DNA of 64,000 nt, taken from assembly GCF_904846685.1 (NCBI RefSeq), contig NZ_CAJHBQ010000001.1, positions 868,001 to 932,000 on the forward strand. Reading direction: 5' to 3'. This document shows, piece by piece, positions 10,966 through 20,403 of the stretch (positions are counted from its first letter, which is position 1; each line of letters opens with the position of its first letter). Position numbers and translations under genes: made by a program. The stretch is from Psychrobacter submarinus (GTDB taxonomy: Bacteria > Pseudomonadota > Gammaproteobacteria > Pseudomonadales > Moraxellaceae). The notes below the pieces were generated by a model, which was not told the origin of the DNA, did no database searches, and worked only from the letters and a program-made list of their open reading frames with translations.

Positions 10966-12345
10966 TTAGTTACTATGAACATGCAAACCTTTGATATTTA
11001 CAAACTCTTTAATACCAAAGCCACCATGTTCACGGCCATGACCTGAGTTTTTTACGCCGCCGAACGGTAGTGCTGGATTTGCCAGACCGTAGCCATTGAT
11101 ATAGACCATACCCGTATCAAACTGCTCTCTTGCTAAACGGATGGCTTTATCTTCGTCTTTAGAGAAGATAGCGCCGCCTAAACCATAACGGCTATCATTA
11201 GCAATGCGCATGGCCTCATCTTGATCTTTTGCTCGAATCAATGAGGCTACTGGGCCAAATAACTCATCATCATAGGCTGGTTGTCCCTCGGAGACATTTT
11301 CCAAAATCGTAGCGGGATAAAAGTTACCTTTACCTTCAGGTAATTTACCGCCGACTGAAATTGTCGCGCCTTTTTTAACACTTTCTTCAACTTGCTCGTG
11401 TAACTTCTCTTGCAAGTCTTTACGTGCTAATGGACCGATATCAGAGCTGTCATCCATAGGATCACCAGCTTTGCTATTCGAGAACTTCTCAACAATACGA
11501 TCACGGAACTCATCATATAAGCTATCAACAACGATAAAACGCTTCGCTGCAACACAAGTTTCACCGTTATTGATTAAACGCGCTTGCGTACAAGTCTCTA
11601 CGGCAAGGTCCAAATCAGCGTCTTCGAGTACAATAAAGGCATCATTCGAGCCAAGCTCTAGTACGACTTTTTTGAGGACTTTAGCCGCTTGTTGACCAAC
11701 GATCTTACCTGCTCCATCACTACCAGTGAGCGTAACACCGCGCACTTTATCATTACCGATAAGCTTTTCTGATTGATCATGATCGATCAAGATTGTACGG
11801 AATAGATCATTTGGTAGATCGGACTCATGGAAGATTTTTTCTATTAATAATCCAGAGCCTGTCACATTGGCAGCATGCTTTAATAAAACACTGTTACCGG
11901 CCATCAAATTAGCAATGGCATAGCGAAAGACTTGGTATGCTGGAAAGTTCCATGGCTGCATACCGTAGATAACACCAATGGGCTGATAAGTGACAATGCC
12001 TTTTTTCATATTTTCGATATCGCGCTCATCGTCAGCTAATGCAGTGACCCCTTTTTCGGCAGTATAGTCACAAATCCCTTTACATAGATCTACTTCACTC
12101 AAACTTTGGTCATAAAGCTTACCACGCTCTTCAGTCATTAGTTTTGACAACTCTTCCTTATACTTCACTAGTGTATCGCCAATAGACTTAATGACTTTAG
12201 CACGCTCTTCGTGACTCTTTTTACGCCATTCGAGAAAAGCTTCATGTGAGGCATCAACGATTTTGTTGACCTCATCATTAGTCATATAGTTATATTCTTT
12301 AATATCTTCGCCCGTTGTTGGGTTCACAGTAGTAATATCTGCCAT
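10966..12345 (-). CDS. Aldehyde dehydrogenase, succinate-semialdehyde type
   Basis: 459-residue NAD(P)-dependent aldehyde dehydrogenase. Family signatures are present: the transition-state Asn in QPWNFP (N133), the general base in VLELGSND (E230), the catalytic Cys in NGETCVAA (C264) and the LFGPVASLI and NPALPFGGVKNSGHGRE stretches near the C-terminus. It is closest in pattern to short GabD/Sad-type enzymes that oxidise succinate semialdehyde to succinate; the substrate is inferred only. No GABA transaminase is nearby. A purine-rich ribosome site (AAGGATAG on the minus strand) precedes the ATG. Confidence 0.88.
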   Translation of the reverse strand: MADITTVNPTTGEDIKEYNYMTNDEVNKIVDASHEAFLEWRKKSHEERAKVIKSIGDTLVKYKEELSKLMTEERGKLYDQSLSEVDLCKGICDYTAEKGVTALADDERDIENMKKGIVTYQPIGVIYGMQPWNFPAYQVFRYAIANLMAGNSVLLKHAANVTGSGLLIEKIFHESDLPNDLFRTILIDHDQSEKLIGNDKVRGVTLTGSDGAGKIVGQQAAKVLKKVVLELGSNDAFIVLEDADLDLAVETCTQARLINNGETCVAAKRFIVVDSLYDEFRDRIVEKFSNSKAGDPMDDSSDIGPLARKDLQEKLHEQVEESVKKGATISVGGKLPEGKGNFYPATILENVSEGQPAYDDELFGPVASLIRAKDQDEAMRIANDSRYGLGGAIFSKDEDKAIRLAREQFDTGMVYINGYGLANPALPFGGVKNSGHGREHGGFGIKEFVNIKGLHVHSN

Positions 12346-12694
12346 GATTCACTATCCTTATTTTGTTATCGCGGTCTAGAAATATTCTTAGCTAAAAACT
12401 CTATATCAGCCAATGAACGTTAATCGATTATAAGATGGTCTAAAAAGCTACTTCTTAGTCAAGTCTTTTTCAAAATTAAGACTATAGAAGTCAAACCCTC
12501 AAACCTTATCTAATTGATGATTTTATAATAACAAATAATTGGCAGCGTAATTTTACAATATATAATGAAGTGTAATTTTGATGTTAACAATGTGACTGAA
12601 ATATAAAGGCCTGCTTAATAAAGTCTATTAAGTAGACCTAAACTATCAGCGGGCTAATCAGTAGCATAATTCGTCTGTAATGCAATGATACGCA
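12346..12694. other. Intergenic region upstream of the aldehyde dehydrogenase gene
   Basis: About 350 bp of AT-rich sequence that must carry the dehydrogenase promoter. There is no gene-like reading frame and no clear operator; a short GTCTA/TAGAC inverted repeat near 12623-12640 is the only structure seen. Confidence 0.5.
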
Positions 12695-12723
12695 TAAAAA
12701 AGACCAATATGCGAATTGGCCTT
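12695..12723 (-). terminator. Intrinsic terminator of the LysR gene
   Basis: On the minus strand a GGCCAAT/ATTGGTC stem (one G-U pair) is followed by a run of six T, about 75 bp past the lysR stop codon. Confidence 0.75.
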
Positions 12724-12796
12724 GAAAGCACTTTAATAGCACTTCCATAGTACTGTAACGGCAGATGGCTATTAGGTAATAAAACAGCTTATCTCA

Positions 12797-13786
12797 TTAG
12801 AACAACTGAGTAATCACTGGAATATCTTGCTGTTGATCCTCTTCGTCTGCCACGACTTGCCGAGCGACATGCATAATCAGTTGTCGCAACCAGCGATGCG
12901 CTGGGTGATGCTGCAGTAGTGGTGACCATGCCATCGTCAGCTCAAATTCAGGAATGAAAAAAGGGGGCTCTTTCATGACGATACTATCATTGGTCGCTTG
13001 CATGCGTGCAACTCGCGTTGGCAGTGTCGCAATCAAGTCCTTATTAGCAGCGAGCATCGCTGGCATCTGATAATGACGAGTAAAGACGCTTATCTGACGT
13101 TTTTGTCCTAAGCGCTGCAAGGCTTGATCAATGGAGCCAAGGCCGCCCGATTTTTCTGGATTGACCCCAAACCCAACACCCATACCTGTCTTGGATACCC
13201 AAACATGCTGACCTTTGAGGTAGTTTTTAAGATTGAAGCGATTGACATAAGGGCTATCGGCAGATAGTAGGCAGCTAAAAGTATCGCGCCATACTAGTAC
13301 TTGGTGAAAGCTTTGCGGTATCTCATTAAAGCGGTTAATCGCCAGATCGACTCGCCCTTGCTCCATATCACGATAAGACACATCTGATGGGGTTAAAAAG
13401 TCCAAAATAACATTGGGCGCCTCAGAGCGCAGTGCCTTAACCAGTTTAGGAACCAAAGTCGCCTCTGCATAGTCGGAGGTCATAATCCGGAAAACACGGG
13501 AGGTGCTATAAGGACGAAACTCAGTACGCGGCTCAAGCACTTGTGTCAAATCAGCGAGTATCTCACGAATACGCGGCTGCAGCTCAAGCGCGCGCTCAGT
13601 CGGTGTCATACCTTCAGAAGAGCGCACCAATAGCGGATCATTGAATAGCTTACGCAGGCGACGCAAGATGTTACTCATAGCAGGCTGAGTGATACCCAAT
13701 TGCTCAGCGGCGCGTGTGACATTCTTTTCTCGAAGCAATACATCTAAATGTACCAATAAATTTAAATCAACCCGCTGCAAATTCAT
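12797..13786 (-). CDS. LysR-family transcriptional regulator
   Basis: 329-residue regulator. The N-terminal winged helix-turn-helix covers residues ~5-65 (KNVTRAAEQLGITQPAMSNI is the recognition region); the effector domain follows, with FRIMTSDYAEATLVPKLV at its start. The DLNLLVHLDVLLREKN start resembles the NodD/NahR/LinR subgroup. The ATG at 13786 is chosen over an upstream one at 13819 because GAGA lies at proper spacing and it begins exactly at the helix-turn-helix. It diverges from aceA across a 671-bp gap, so aceA is a possible target. The ligand is unknown. Confidence 0.93.
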   Translation of the reverse strand: MNLQRVDLNLLVHLDVLLREKNVTRAAEQLGITQPAMSNILRRLRKLFNDPLLVRSSEGMTPTERALELQPRIREILADLTQVLEPRTEFRPYSTSRVFRIMTSDYAEATLVPKLVKALRSEAPNVILDFLTPSDVSYRDMEQGRVDLAINRFNEIPQSFHQVLVWRDTFSCLLSADSPYVNRFNLKNYLKGQHVWVSKTGMGVGFGVNPEKSGGLGSIDQALQRLGQKRQISVFTRHYQMPAMLAANKDLIATLPTRVARMQATNDSIVMKEPPFFIPEFELTMAWSPLLQHHPAHRWLRQLIMHVARQVVADEEDQQQDIPVITQLF

Positions 13787-13847
13787 ATGTGTTTCTCTTC
13801 GCTTTATAATAAATGTCACTTAGCGTTAATAGCTGCATAATTACTAT

Positions 13848-13879
13848 TTTTAAATACTGACGATTTTAAATACTGACGA
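13848..13879. repeat. Perfect 16-bp tandem repeat upstream of the LysR gene
   Basis: Two consecutive copies of TTTTAAATACTGACGA (13848-13863 and 13864-13879), 62 bp upstream of the lysR start. This could be a tandem operator or a recent slippage product. The remaining ~580 bp to aceA shows only a candidate aceA promoter. Confidence 0.8.
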
Positions 13880-14369
13880 TAGACGGCTCTACTGTTCTCA
13901 AACGACCTAAAAACTACAATGTATCCAATGCTTATCTAAAAATCATTTAGTGACCGAGCCAGCTCAATATATTTATTTATAACTTACTGATTTTATTATA
14001 CTATAGTTATAATAAATACCAAAGATAACTATCATAAATTAGATAAATTACACTAAACTGTCTATAGTAAGACTCAACGCTTAACTCGCAAGCCCGCTCT
14101 AAGCCGTGTTACTGGCGAATATTGTAACATCTCTGATGGATAACAAGTAGCTTCTGCGCTATCGCCTTATCGCTACTTGTTGATGATTGATTGACTCTTT
14201 TTCTGTCAATAATTTAAATCAAACACCTTGTATTTTGAAGCAGGTTTGTTTAGGGTAATAGTCCTCATATTTTAAGAAGACCAATGCCGGCTTTACTATG
14301 AAGTCATTTATAGGCCAACAAGACAGGCATTTAGTAGTCATTAATCAATCAGTATCAAAGTAGTCGTAA

Positions 14370-14397
14370 TTCAATCGCAACTATAGTCCGGTATGAT
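14370..14397 (+). promoter_or_regulatory. Candidate aceA promoter
   Basis: TTCAAT, a 16-bp spacer and TATGAT, about 60 bp upstream of the aceA ATG. The -35 is a poor match, which would suit an activated promoter. Confidence 0.35.
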
Positions 14398-14457
14398 ATT
14401 ACTTGCGATAAGCTCTTATTTTACCTCGTTTTTTCCACCCCACCAAGGAGACAGTAA

Positions 14458-16047
14458 ATGTCAACAACCTATAAGTCAGCTATCGATTTAGTACGTGAAT
14501 TAAAGCAAAAGCACGGCAACTGGCAAAATATCAGCGAAACTGATGCAGCCCGTATGATGATTCAAAACCGTTTCAAAACTGGTTTAGATATCGCAAAGTA
14601 CACCGCTAAAATCATGCGTCAAGATATGGCGGATTACGACAATGATACGTCTCAGTATACTCAGTCTTTAGGCGCTTGGCACGGTTTTGTTGCACAGCAA
14701 ACGATGTACGCGAAGAAAAAATACTTCGGTACCACTTCAAAGACTTATATCTACCTATCTGGCTGGATGGTCGCTGCTCTACGCTCTGAGTTCGGTCCTC
14801 TACCTGACCAATCAATGCACGAAAAAACGTCAGTACCTAAGCTTATCGAAGAGATCTACACGTTCTTACGTCAAGCCGATGCTAAAGTACTAAACGATTA
14901 CTTCCGTGAGCTAAACGCTGCTGAAGAAGCAGGTCAAGACACTAAAGCTATCTTAGAGAAAATCGAAAACTTCGACTCACACGTTGTGCCAATCATCGCT
15001 GATATCGATGCCGGTTTCGGTAACGAAGAAGCGACTTACTTGCTAACTAAGCAAATGATCGAAGCCGGTGCTTGTGCTATTCAGGTCGAAAACCAAGTAT
15101 CTGACGCTAAGCAGTGTGGTCACCAAGCGGGTAAAGTAACCGTACCGCATGAAGACTATATCGCTAAGCTTAACGCTATTCGTTACGCTTTCTTAGAGCT
15201 CGGCGTTGAAGACGGCGTTATCGTTGCCCGTACTGATAGTGAAGGCGCATCACTTACTCAAAAGATCCCAGTATCAGAAGAGCCAGGCGATCTTGCTTCT
15301 AAATACATCGACTTCCTAGAAATGGAAGAAATAAGCATTGAAGACGCAAATGAGAACGATAGCCTACTTAAGCATAACGGCAAACTAGTACGTCCAGTAC
15401 GTATGCCAAACGGCTTATATAGCTTCCGCGAAGACACTAACATCGACCGCGTTGTGCTTGACTGTGTAACCGCTCTAGAAAACGGTGCTGACCTACTATG
15501 GATCGAGACGCCGACTCCAGACGTAGCACACATCAAAATGATGGTAGATCGTATCAAAGAGCAACAGCCAAAAGCGAAGCTTGTATACAACAACAGCCCA
15601 TCGTTCAACTGGACGCTGAACTTCCGTAAGCAAATCATCGCTAAGTGGGAAGAAGAAGGCAAAGACATCTCTAAGTACAACAAAGATGACTTAATGAGCA
15701 GCGACTATGATGGTACTGAGCTTGATCAAGCTGCTGACGAAGCTGCCAAGAACTTCCAGCGTGACGCCTCACGTGAAGCTGGTGTCTTCCATCACTTAAT
15801 CACGCTACCTACTTATCACACCACTGCTCTAAGTGTGCATGAGCTAGCCAAAGGTTACTTCGGTGATGAAGGTATGCTTGCATATGCTGCTGGCGTACAG
15901 CGTAAAGAGATCCGTGAAGGCATCTCATGCGTGAAGCACCAAGCAATGGCCGGTTCTGACCTTGGCGATGATCATAAAGAGATCTTCTCAGGTGATAACG
16001 CGCTAAAAGCTGGTGGTGGCAAAAACACTATGAACCAGTTCAGCTAA
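14458..16047 (+). CDS. aceA: Isocitrate lyase
   Basis: Glyoxylate-shunt enzyme that cleaves isocitrate to succinate and glyoxylate; it supplies glyoxylate to malate synthase G at 39.9 kb. The 529-residue length matches the long Pseudomonas-type isocitrate lyase. The catalytic loop reads KQCGH (218-222; K-K-C-G-H in the E. coli type), which is normal for this subtype. IADIDAGFGNEEATYLL and the NNSPSFNW stretch are also visible. A strong AAGGAGA ribosome site and codon use biased to a few codons indicate high expression. Confidence 0.96.
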   Translation: MSTTYKSAIDLVRELKQKHGNWQNISETDAARMMIQNRFKTGLDIAKYTAKIMRQDMADYDNDTSQYTQSLGAWHGFVAQQTMYAKKKYFGTTSKTYIYLSGWMVAALRSEFGPLPDQSMHEKTSVPKLIEEIYTFLRQADAKVLNDYFRELNAAEEAGQDTKAILEKIENFDSHVVPIIADIDAGFGNEEATYLLTKQMIEAGACAIQVENQVSDAKQCGHQAGKVTVPHEDYIAKLNAIRYAFLELGVEDGVIVARTDSEGASLTQKIPVSEEPGDLASKYIDFLEMEEISIEDANENDSLLKHNGKLVRPVRMPNGLYSFREDTNIDRVVLDCVTALENGADLLWIETPTPDVAHIKMMVDRIKEQQPKAKLVYNNSPSFNWTLNFRKQIIAKWEEEGKDISKYNKDDLMSSDYDGTELDQAADEAAKNFQRDASREAGVFHHLITLPTYHTTALSVHELAKGYFGDEGMLAYAAGVQRKEIREGISCVKHQAMAGSDLGDDHKEIFSGDNALKAGGGKNTMNQFS

Positions 16048-16095
16048 TCTCAAGCTAGATACTATGAACTACTCATAGCCATGTAAGCTTAAATA

Positions 16096-16130
16096 AAAGC
16101 CACTCTACACACTGTAGGGTGGCTTTTTTT
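16096..16130 (+). terminator. Intrinsic terminator of aceA
   Basis: AAGCCAC-CTACA stem pairing with TGTAG-GGTGGCTT, followed by seven T, about 50 bp after the aceA stop. Confidence 0.85.
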
Positions 16131-16391
16131 ATGGCTATATTTTACCTATGGCATTTTGTCGGTATTCGATACGGTTATCGTAGATACTGCATCTGTGCCA
16201 GCTTACTTTTATAATGATCCTTGGGTATGCTAAGTAAAAATAATAGATATAAAGCTAACGGAAGCTATCACTACCTCGACTCTAGTCTCAAGCAAAACTT
16301 TACTTGTCATTCACTGACAGCGTTCATAGGATAGATATAATATAAGTATAGAGGTAACATAACTATTATTAGAACGATAGGAGACATCATC

Positions 16392-17984
16392 GTGCAAGAG
16401 ATTGAATTGAAGTTCTTAGTGCCGCAAGCGCGTCTAAAAGGTCTTATGCGTCAAGCAAAAGTAAAATCCTCACAGACGACAATGATGTCCGCTCATTATT
16501 TTGATACGCCTAAGCAAGAGCTTGCCAAGAGCGGCATAGGGCTGCGTATTCGCTTAGAGGGCGATGAATGGGTGCAGACTATCAAAGCTGGCGGCGATGG
16601 CATTGCCGCGCGTTTAGAGCACAATATGACTCTAGATAGTGAGCTGGTGCAGACGATGCTAGAGACGGATAGTTTATTGCCGGATTTAGCTATATATAAG
16701 GAAACCGCTATTGCTCCAGCTCTTTCAGACTTTAAACTCAAAAAAATCAACAAAAAACTAACTCGTCAATACATCACTGATATCGAGCGCACCACTCGCT
16801 TATTAGTAGATAAAGAAAAAGTAGTCGCTGATAAAAAGAACAGCGTAGAGGAAAGTACGGTAAGTACCATTGAGGTGGCTTATGATCAGGGTCAAATTAT
16901 TCATGGAACAGATAACTCAAAAGTACAGGACATACAAGAGATAGAGTTTGAGCTGGTCTCAGGCGATCTAGACTTTTTATTCACTACGGCAAAAGTATGG
17001 TGCAAACGCTATAAGCTGTGTCTATCAACAGTCACTAAAGCTGAGCGTGGCAGCCTACTTCTCAATGAGCAAGACTTTAGCTCTGCCGTGCACGCCAATC
17101 TAGGCGCACTGAGCATCGATGCAGACAGTAGCATGCCGGCGTTCATGCGTGCAGTCGTTCATAATTGTCTATTACAAATACTGCCTAATAGTAGTGCCAT
17201 CGCCGCTGGCAGCAACGACAACGAGCATGTGCTACAGCTACGTATAGGCATACAACGATTACGTACTGCCCTAAAGAGCTTCAAAAAATTCTCCGAGCAG
17301 CTCAATCCTGAATGGCTACCTATCCTAAAACAAACAGCGACTCTTCTAGGCGACTATCGTCAGCTCGCTTATTTAGTCACTGATATAGAGCCAACACTAC
17401 AGCATGCTGGTGCGCCTAGCGTCGATTGGAGTGCTGATATCGACAACATGAAAATAACACCCATCGACGCCGTTCGTGCTAATGACTTCCAGCTGACTTT
17501 GCTTGAGCTTATCGCCTTTACTATGAGTGATGCTACTCAAGAGCCAAGAGCCCATAAATGTGCGCAAGATAAATTAGCAAAAAGACTCTCCAAGCAGCAT
17601 ATTAAGCTGCTTAAGGCTGAGTATGATTTTGAAGATATCATTTTGGAGGCGTCTACTGATGATACTGATCAAAGCGCTGCTATCCATGAAAAAGCGCACC
17701 AACTGCGTAAACATCTCAAAAAAATGCGCTATCTCAGTGAGTTTGCCGCTCCTCTATACTCAAAGAAAAAAAGCAAACGTTGGCTAAAACGTCTAACAAA
17801 AACGCAGCGAGCGCTCGGGAAGTATTTAGACCATCAACAATATCAGCATTATTATCAGCAAAAATCTCACACTGACACGCAAGCTCTATATGGCGCCGGA
17901 TGGTTTGCCGCGCAGCTAGAACCTGATACTAAACGCTGCAAAAAACGTTTGACTAAGCTGCAAGATGCAGCGAGCTTTTGGTAG
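16392..17984 (+). CDS. CYTH-CHAD domain protein (inorganic triphosphatase type)
   Basis: 530 residues with an N-terminal CYTH domain (1 to ~210) and a C-terminal CHAD domain (~235-525). The CYTH metal-binding EXEXK is E3-I-E5-L-K7, followed by conserved R and K residues of the tunnel (GLRIRLEGDEW, QTIKAGGDG). The CHAD half is His/Lys/Arg-rich with the HQLRKHLKKMRYLSEF stretch; CHAD domains bind polyphosphate. The architecture matches E. coli YgiF, a triphosphatase. A GTG start is used, with AGGAG 9 bp upstream. With ppk1 at 45 kb this is a second polyphosphate-related gene in the window. Confidence 0.9.
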   Translation: MQEIELKFLVPQARLKGLMRQAKVKSSQTTMMSAHYFDTPKQELAKSGIGLRIRLEGDEWVQTIKAGGDGIAARLEHNMTLDSELVQTMLETDSLLPDLAIYKETAIAPALSDFKLKKINKKLTRQYITDIERTTRLLVDKEKVVADKKNSVEESTVSTIEVAYDQGQIIHGTDNSKVQDIQEIEFELVSGDLDFLFTTAKVWCKRYKLCLSTVTKAERGSLLLNEQDFSSAVHANLGALSIDADSSMPAFMRAVVHNCLLQILPNSSAIAAGSNDNEHVLQLRIGIQRLRTALKSFKKFSEQLNPEWLPILKQTATLLGDYRQLAYLVTDIEPTLQHAGAPSVDWSADIDNMKITPIDAVRANDFQLTLLELIAFTMSDATQEPRAHKCAQDKLAKRLSKQHIKLLKAEYDFEDIILEASTDDTDQSAAIHEKAHQLRKHLKKMRYLSEFAAPLYSKKKSKRWLKRLTKTQRALGKYLDHQQYQHYYQQKSHTDTQALYGAGWFAAQLEPDTKRCKKRLTKLQDAASFW

Positions 17985-18071
17985 AACTCTGATTTCCTAA
18001 ATGGTTATAGATAGAAGAGTCTAAGTTTTATACCTTAAAGCCATTTAACCCTAAAAAGGCACGCTCTCATG

Positions 18072-18587
18072 CTAACCCTTTATAAGCGTGACGGGCGTGC
18101 CCTCTTCTACTTGCGCAAATAACTCGATGATATCGGTGTTTCGCATGCGCACGCAGCCATGCGAGAGTGGTACACCCATCGGTTCACTATCAGGCGTGCC
18201 GTGAATATAAATATAGCGCTGATAGGTATCGCAGCCGCCTTGCTCGTTACTGCCTTTATTGATGCCCTCCTCTAAGCCTTTAAGCCATAAAATACGGCTC
18301 AAGATCCAATCTCGCTTTGGCTGTAGACGCCCCAACTCTGCGTCATATACCTCACCAGTAGCAACGCGTCCGACAAACACCGTATTCATAGGCGCATCGT
18401 CACCAATTTTTTGGGCAATAACATGACGACCAAGCGGCGTGCAGCCACTATCTTGTTGGCTACCGATACCGTTTTTGGCAGTTGAGATATGATAATGATT
18501 ACCCGCTACTTCGTTGCGATATAGCGTCAACGTCTGCGCCTCGATGTTAATGACCACTGCTGTCTTTGGTATATCGGTATTTTTCAT
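18072..18587 (-). CDS. L,D-transpeptidase (YkuD) family protein
   Basis: 171-residue YkuD-fold protein. The catalytic motif is HGTPDSEPMGVPLSHGCVRM, with the His and Cys in place, near the C-terminus. Such enzymes form 3-3 cross-links in peptidoglycan or attach proteins to it. No signal peptide or membrane segment is visible, which is odd for a periplasmic activity and is shared by some short family members. The ATG at 18587 is chosen over an upstream TTG because GGA lies 7 bp before it. A terminator-like hairpin lies just upstream of the start. Confidence 0.88.
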   Translation of the reverse strand: MKNTDIPKTAVVINIEAQTLTLYRNEVAGNHYHISTAKNGIGSQQDSGCTPLGRHVIAQKIGDDAPMNTVFVGRVATGEVYDAELGRLQPKRDWILSRILWLKGLEEGINKGSNEQGGCDTYQRYIYIHGTPDSEPMGVPLSHGCVRMRNTDIIELFAQVEEGTPVTLIKG

Positions 18588-18633
18588 ATATAAATCCAAA
18601 TAAAATTATTAGCGCTATCAACAACATAAAAAA

Positions 18634-18659
18634 CCCCTAAAATTTTCTAATATTAGGGG
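18634..18659 (-). terminator. Terminator-like hairpin in the ldt leader
   Basis: CCCCTAA pairs with TTAGGGG across a 12-bp loop; on the minus strand it is followed by TTTTTT. It sits 45 bp upstream of the L,D-transpeptidase start, between divergent genes, where no upstream minus-strand gene needs termination. It could attenuate the leader or be a relic. Confidence 0.5.
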
Positions 18660-18718
18660 ATTGTATCCGCATGACTTGCACCGTAAGATATATAAACACT
18701 TTTTGATGCTAGCAGATT

Positions 18719-20035
18719 ATGACTACTATTTCACCGACACGCGTGTCGATGTATGATTTTTTGTATCAAGATATTCAGCCTCTGACTTCTTTATTGGCTG
18801 ATACTGCCACTCTCTCACTGCCGCAAACCCGTATAGCCGTCAATAGCGGCATACAGGCCATCCTTGCCGCTTTGTTAGCCTACCAGCAGCGCCACCAAGC
18901 GCAAGCGGTGAATAAAAAGCTGTTCTCACGAGCAGCAGTTAAAGAGCTACGCCAGTATAATGCGATGAATTTTGCGACGTTAAGTGCCACGCTTTATCAC
19001 CGTCAAGATGTCACTGAGACTTTATTCATTGATAGTACTCGTGTCAATAAGGCTTGTGATTATATTGCCGATCAGGTCGATGCGAGCGCCGCGCAAGTCA
19101 AAGTCCTTCTTGGTACTTTAACTATTATTGTATTGCGCGAGTTGGCTATTTTGACAGAGTATAGTCAATTGGATAATGAAGAGTTGGATAAATGGTTCGC
19201 GCTACAGCCGCAATTCTTAACCAAGCAGCGGTTTGCAGCAGACTCAGCAGCGAGTATCAACAGCCATGCTGACACTCAAGTGCTGACAAACGCTAGGTCT
19301 CCAACGAAACCTGCAGATAGTGAGTTATCCAAGGCTACAAACCCGGAAGCGCTAAGCGCTAAAGTAACAGAGACTGAAATAACAGACACTGAAATGACAA
19401 ACGCTGAGAGTGCTAACAGCGAACAAACAGATTCGCAAGCACTTGATATCAGACCACCAGCGTTTGACCCTTACTGGTACGAGCTGACAAAATTTGCGCC
19501 TAATCTGGCTGCTTCTGGGCAAGATATGCAGCAAGCGACGTCCAATTATTTAAAAGTAATAGGCCGCTCGCCTGAGAATGTGCAACAAGGTCGGCATAAT
19601 GATTTGCTCGTCTTTACCCAGATGCCTAATATCAGTGTGCCGCATCAGCGCTGGCTGCTACAGTTGGCTAAAATCTCTGATATCTATCTGAATCGTCGGC
19701 GCCTACGCATTGCCTCTGAGCCTATCAATCCGCCTAGCGCGCCATTAGTCAGCTTAGCGTTGATCGGTGGCAATAGCGATAACACACCTGCCACTACGAG
19801 CGAGACGCCGATTGAGTACGAGCCTGCCGCGCCGCTTTGGAAAAACCCCGTTATTCTGATTATCGTTTTGGTTATCGGCGCGCTCAGTGCTTTGGCTGCG
19901 CTGAAATATCAATCACAACAATCAAGCGGAGCAATAACCGCAACTGAAGCGGTCATAGAACACGATAAAGCCGAAGAGCGCGAGCAACAGGACGTCGCTA
20001 TTGTAAAAGTCGATGACGAAGAGGATGCTAAATAA
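18719..20035 (+). CDS. Unknown protein with one C-terminal membrane segment
   Basis: 438 residues, not recognised with confidence. The N-terminal ~170 residues are helical and Ala/Leu-rich, loosely like DUF937-type proteins. Residues ~195-245 are Thr/Glu/Ser-rich low complexity with imperfect TETEITDTEMTNAES repeats. A second folded block follows (~248-345), then a single hydrophobic segment (about 382-400) and an acidic tail of about 35 residues. This suggests a bitopic membrane protein with a large N-terminal domain. It diverges from the L,D-transpeptidase gene. Confidence 0.75.
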   Translation: MTTISPTRVSMYDFLYQDIQPLTSLLADTATLSLPQTRIAVNSGIQAILAALLAYQQRHQAQAVNKKLFSRAAVKELRQYNAMNFATLSATLYHRQDVTETLFIDSTRVNKACDYIADQVDASAAQVKVLLGTLTIIVLRELAILTEYSQLDNEELDKWFALQPQFLTKQRFAADSAASINSHADTQVLTNARSPTKPADSELSKATNPEALSAKVTETEITDTEMTNAESANSEQTDSQALDIRPPAFDPYWYELTKFAPNLAASGQDMQQATSNYLKVIGRSPENVQQGRHNDLLVFTQMPNISVPHQRWLLQLAKISDIYLNRRRLRIASEPINPPSAPLVSLALIGGNSDNTPATTSETPIEYEPAAPLWKNPVILIIVLVIGALSALAALKYQSQQSSGAITATEAVIEHDKAEEREQQDVAIVKVDDEEDAK

Positions 20036-20061
20036 CTCTAGCGATAAAAGCCTTTTTGCAT

Positions 20062-20095
20062 AAAAAAAACAGAGACTATCAGTCTCTGTTTTTTA
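20062..20095. terminator. Intrinsic terminator, bidirectional
   Basis: Perfect 10-bp stem AACAGAGACT / AGTCTCTGTT with a 3-base loop, A-run on the left and T-run on the right. It follows the 438-residue gene and directly abuts MITE copy 2. Confidence 0.88.
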
Positions 20096-20097
20096 TT

Positions 20098-20375
20098 AGG
20101 GCGTGTTGAACATTCGACCATGGCACTGACAGCGACTATTTTTTAGGCGATTTGCAGATAAAAATGGTAAGTTTAGTCGTTCTAAGCGTCTATTTTTATC
20201 AATAAAGCGGCAAAAAATAGTCCTGTCCCTGTTGTTGTCGTGAGGGCTGATGCTAAAATCGCCCTAGTCGTTGCGAAAATCTAACCAATGCAGTAAGCAT
20301 TATCTGCAATTTTCACTTAGACTAGAACTATTTTAGCGATCAGCAGTGCCCATTTGTGAATGTTCAACACGCCCT
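20098..20375 (+). repeat. 278-bp TA-flanked MITE-like element, copy 2
   Basis: Ends are AGGGCGTGTTGAACATTCG on the left and the same sequence with one change (GAATGTTC preceded by T) inverted on the right; both ends abut TA. Same length and orientation as the 50223 copy, but the core at about 20260-20335 differs. The internal hairpin at 20157-20200 is kept by paired base changes. It lies between the converging 438-residue gene and argG. Confidence 0.87.
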
Positions 20376-20403
20376 ATAAGTCTAAAAATACCATTGGGTC
20401 GTT

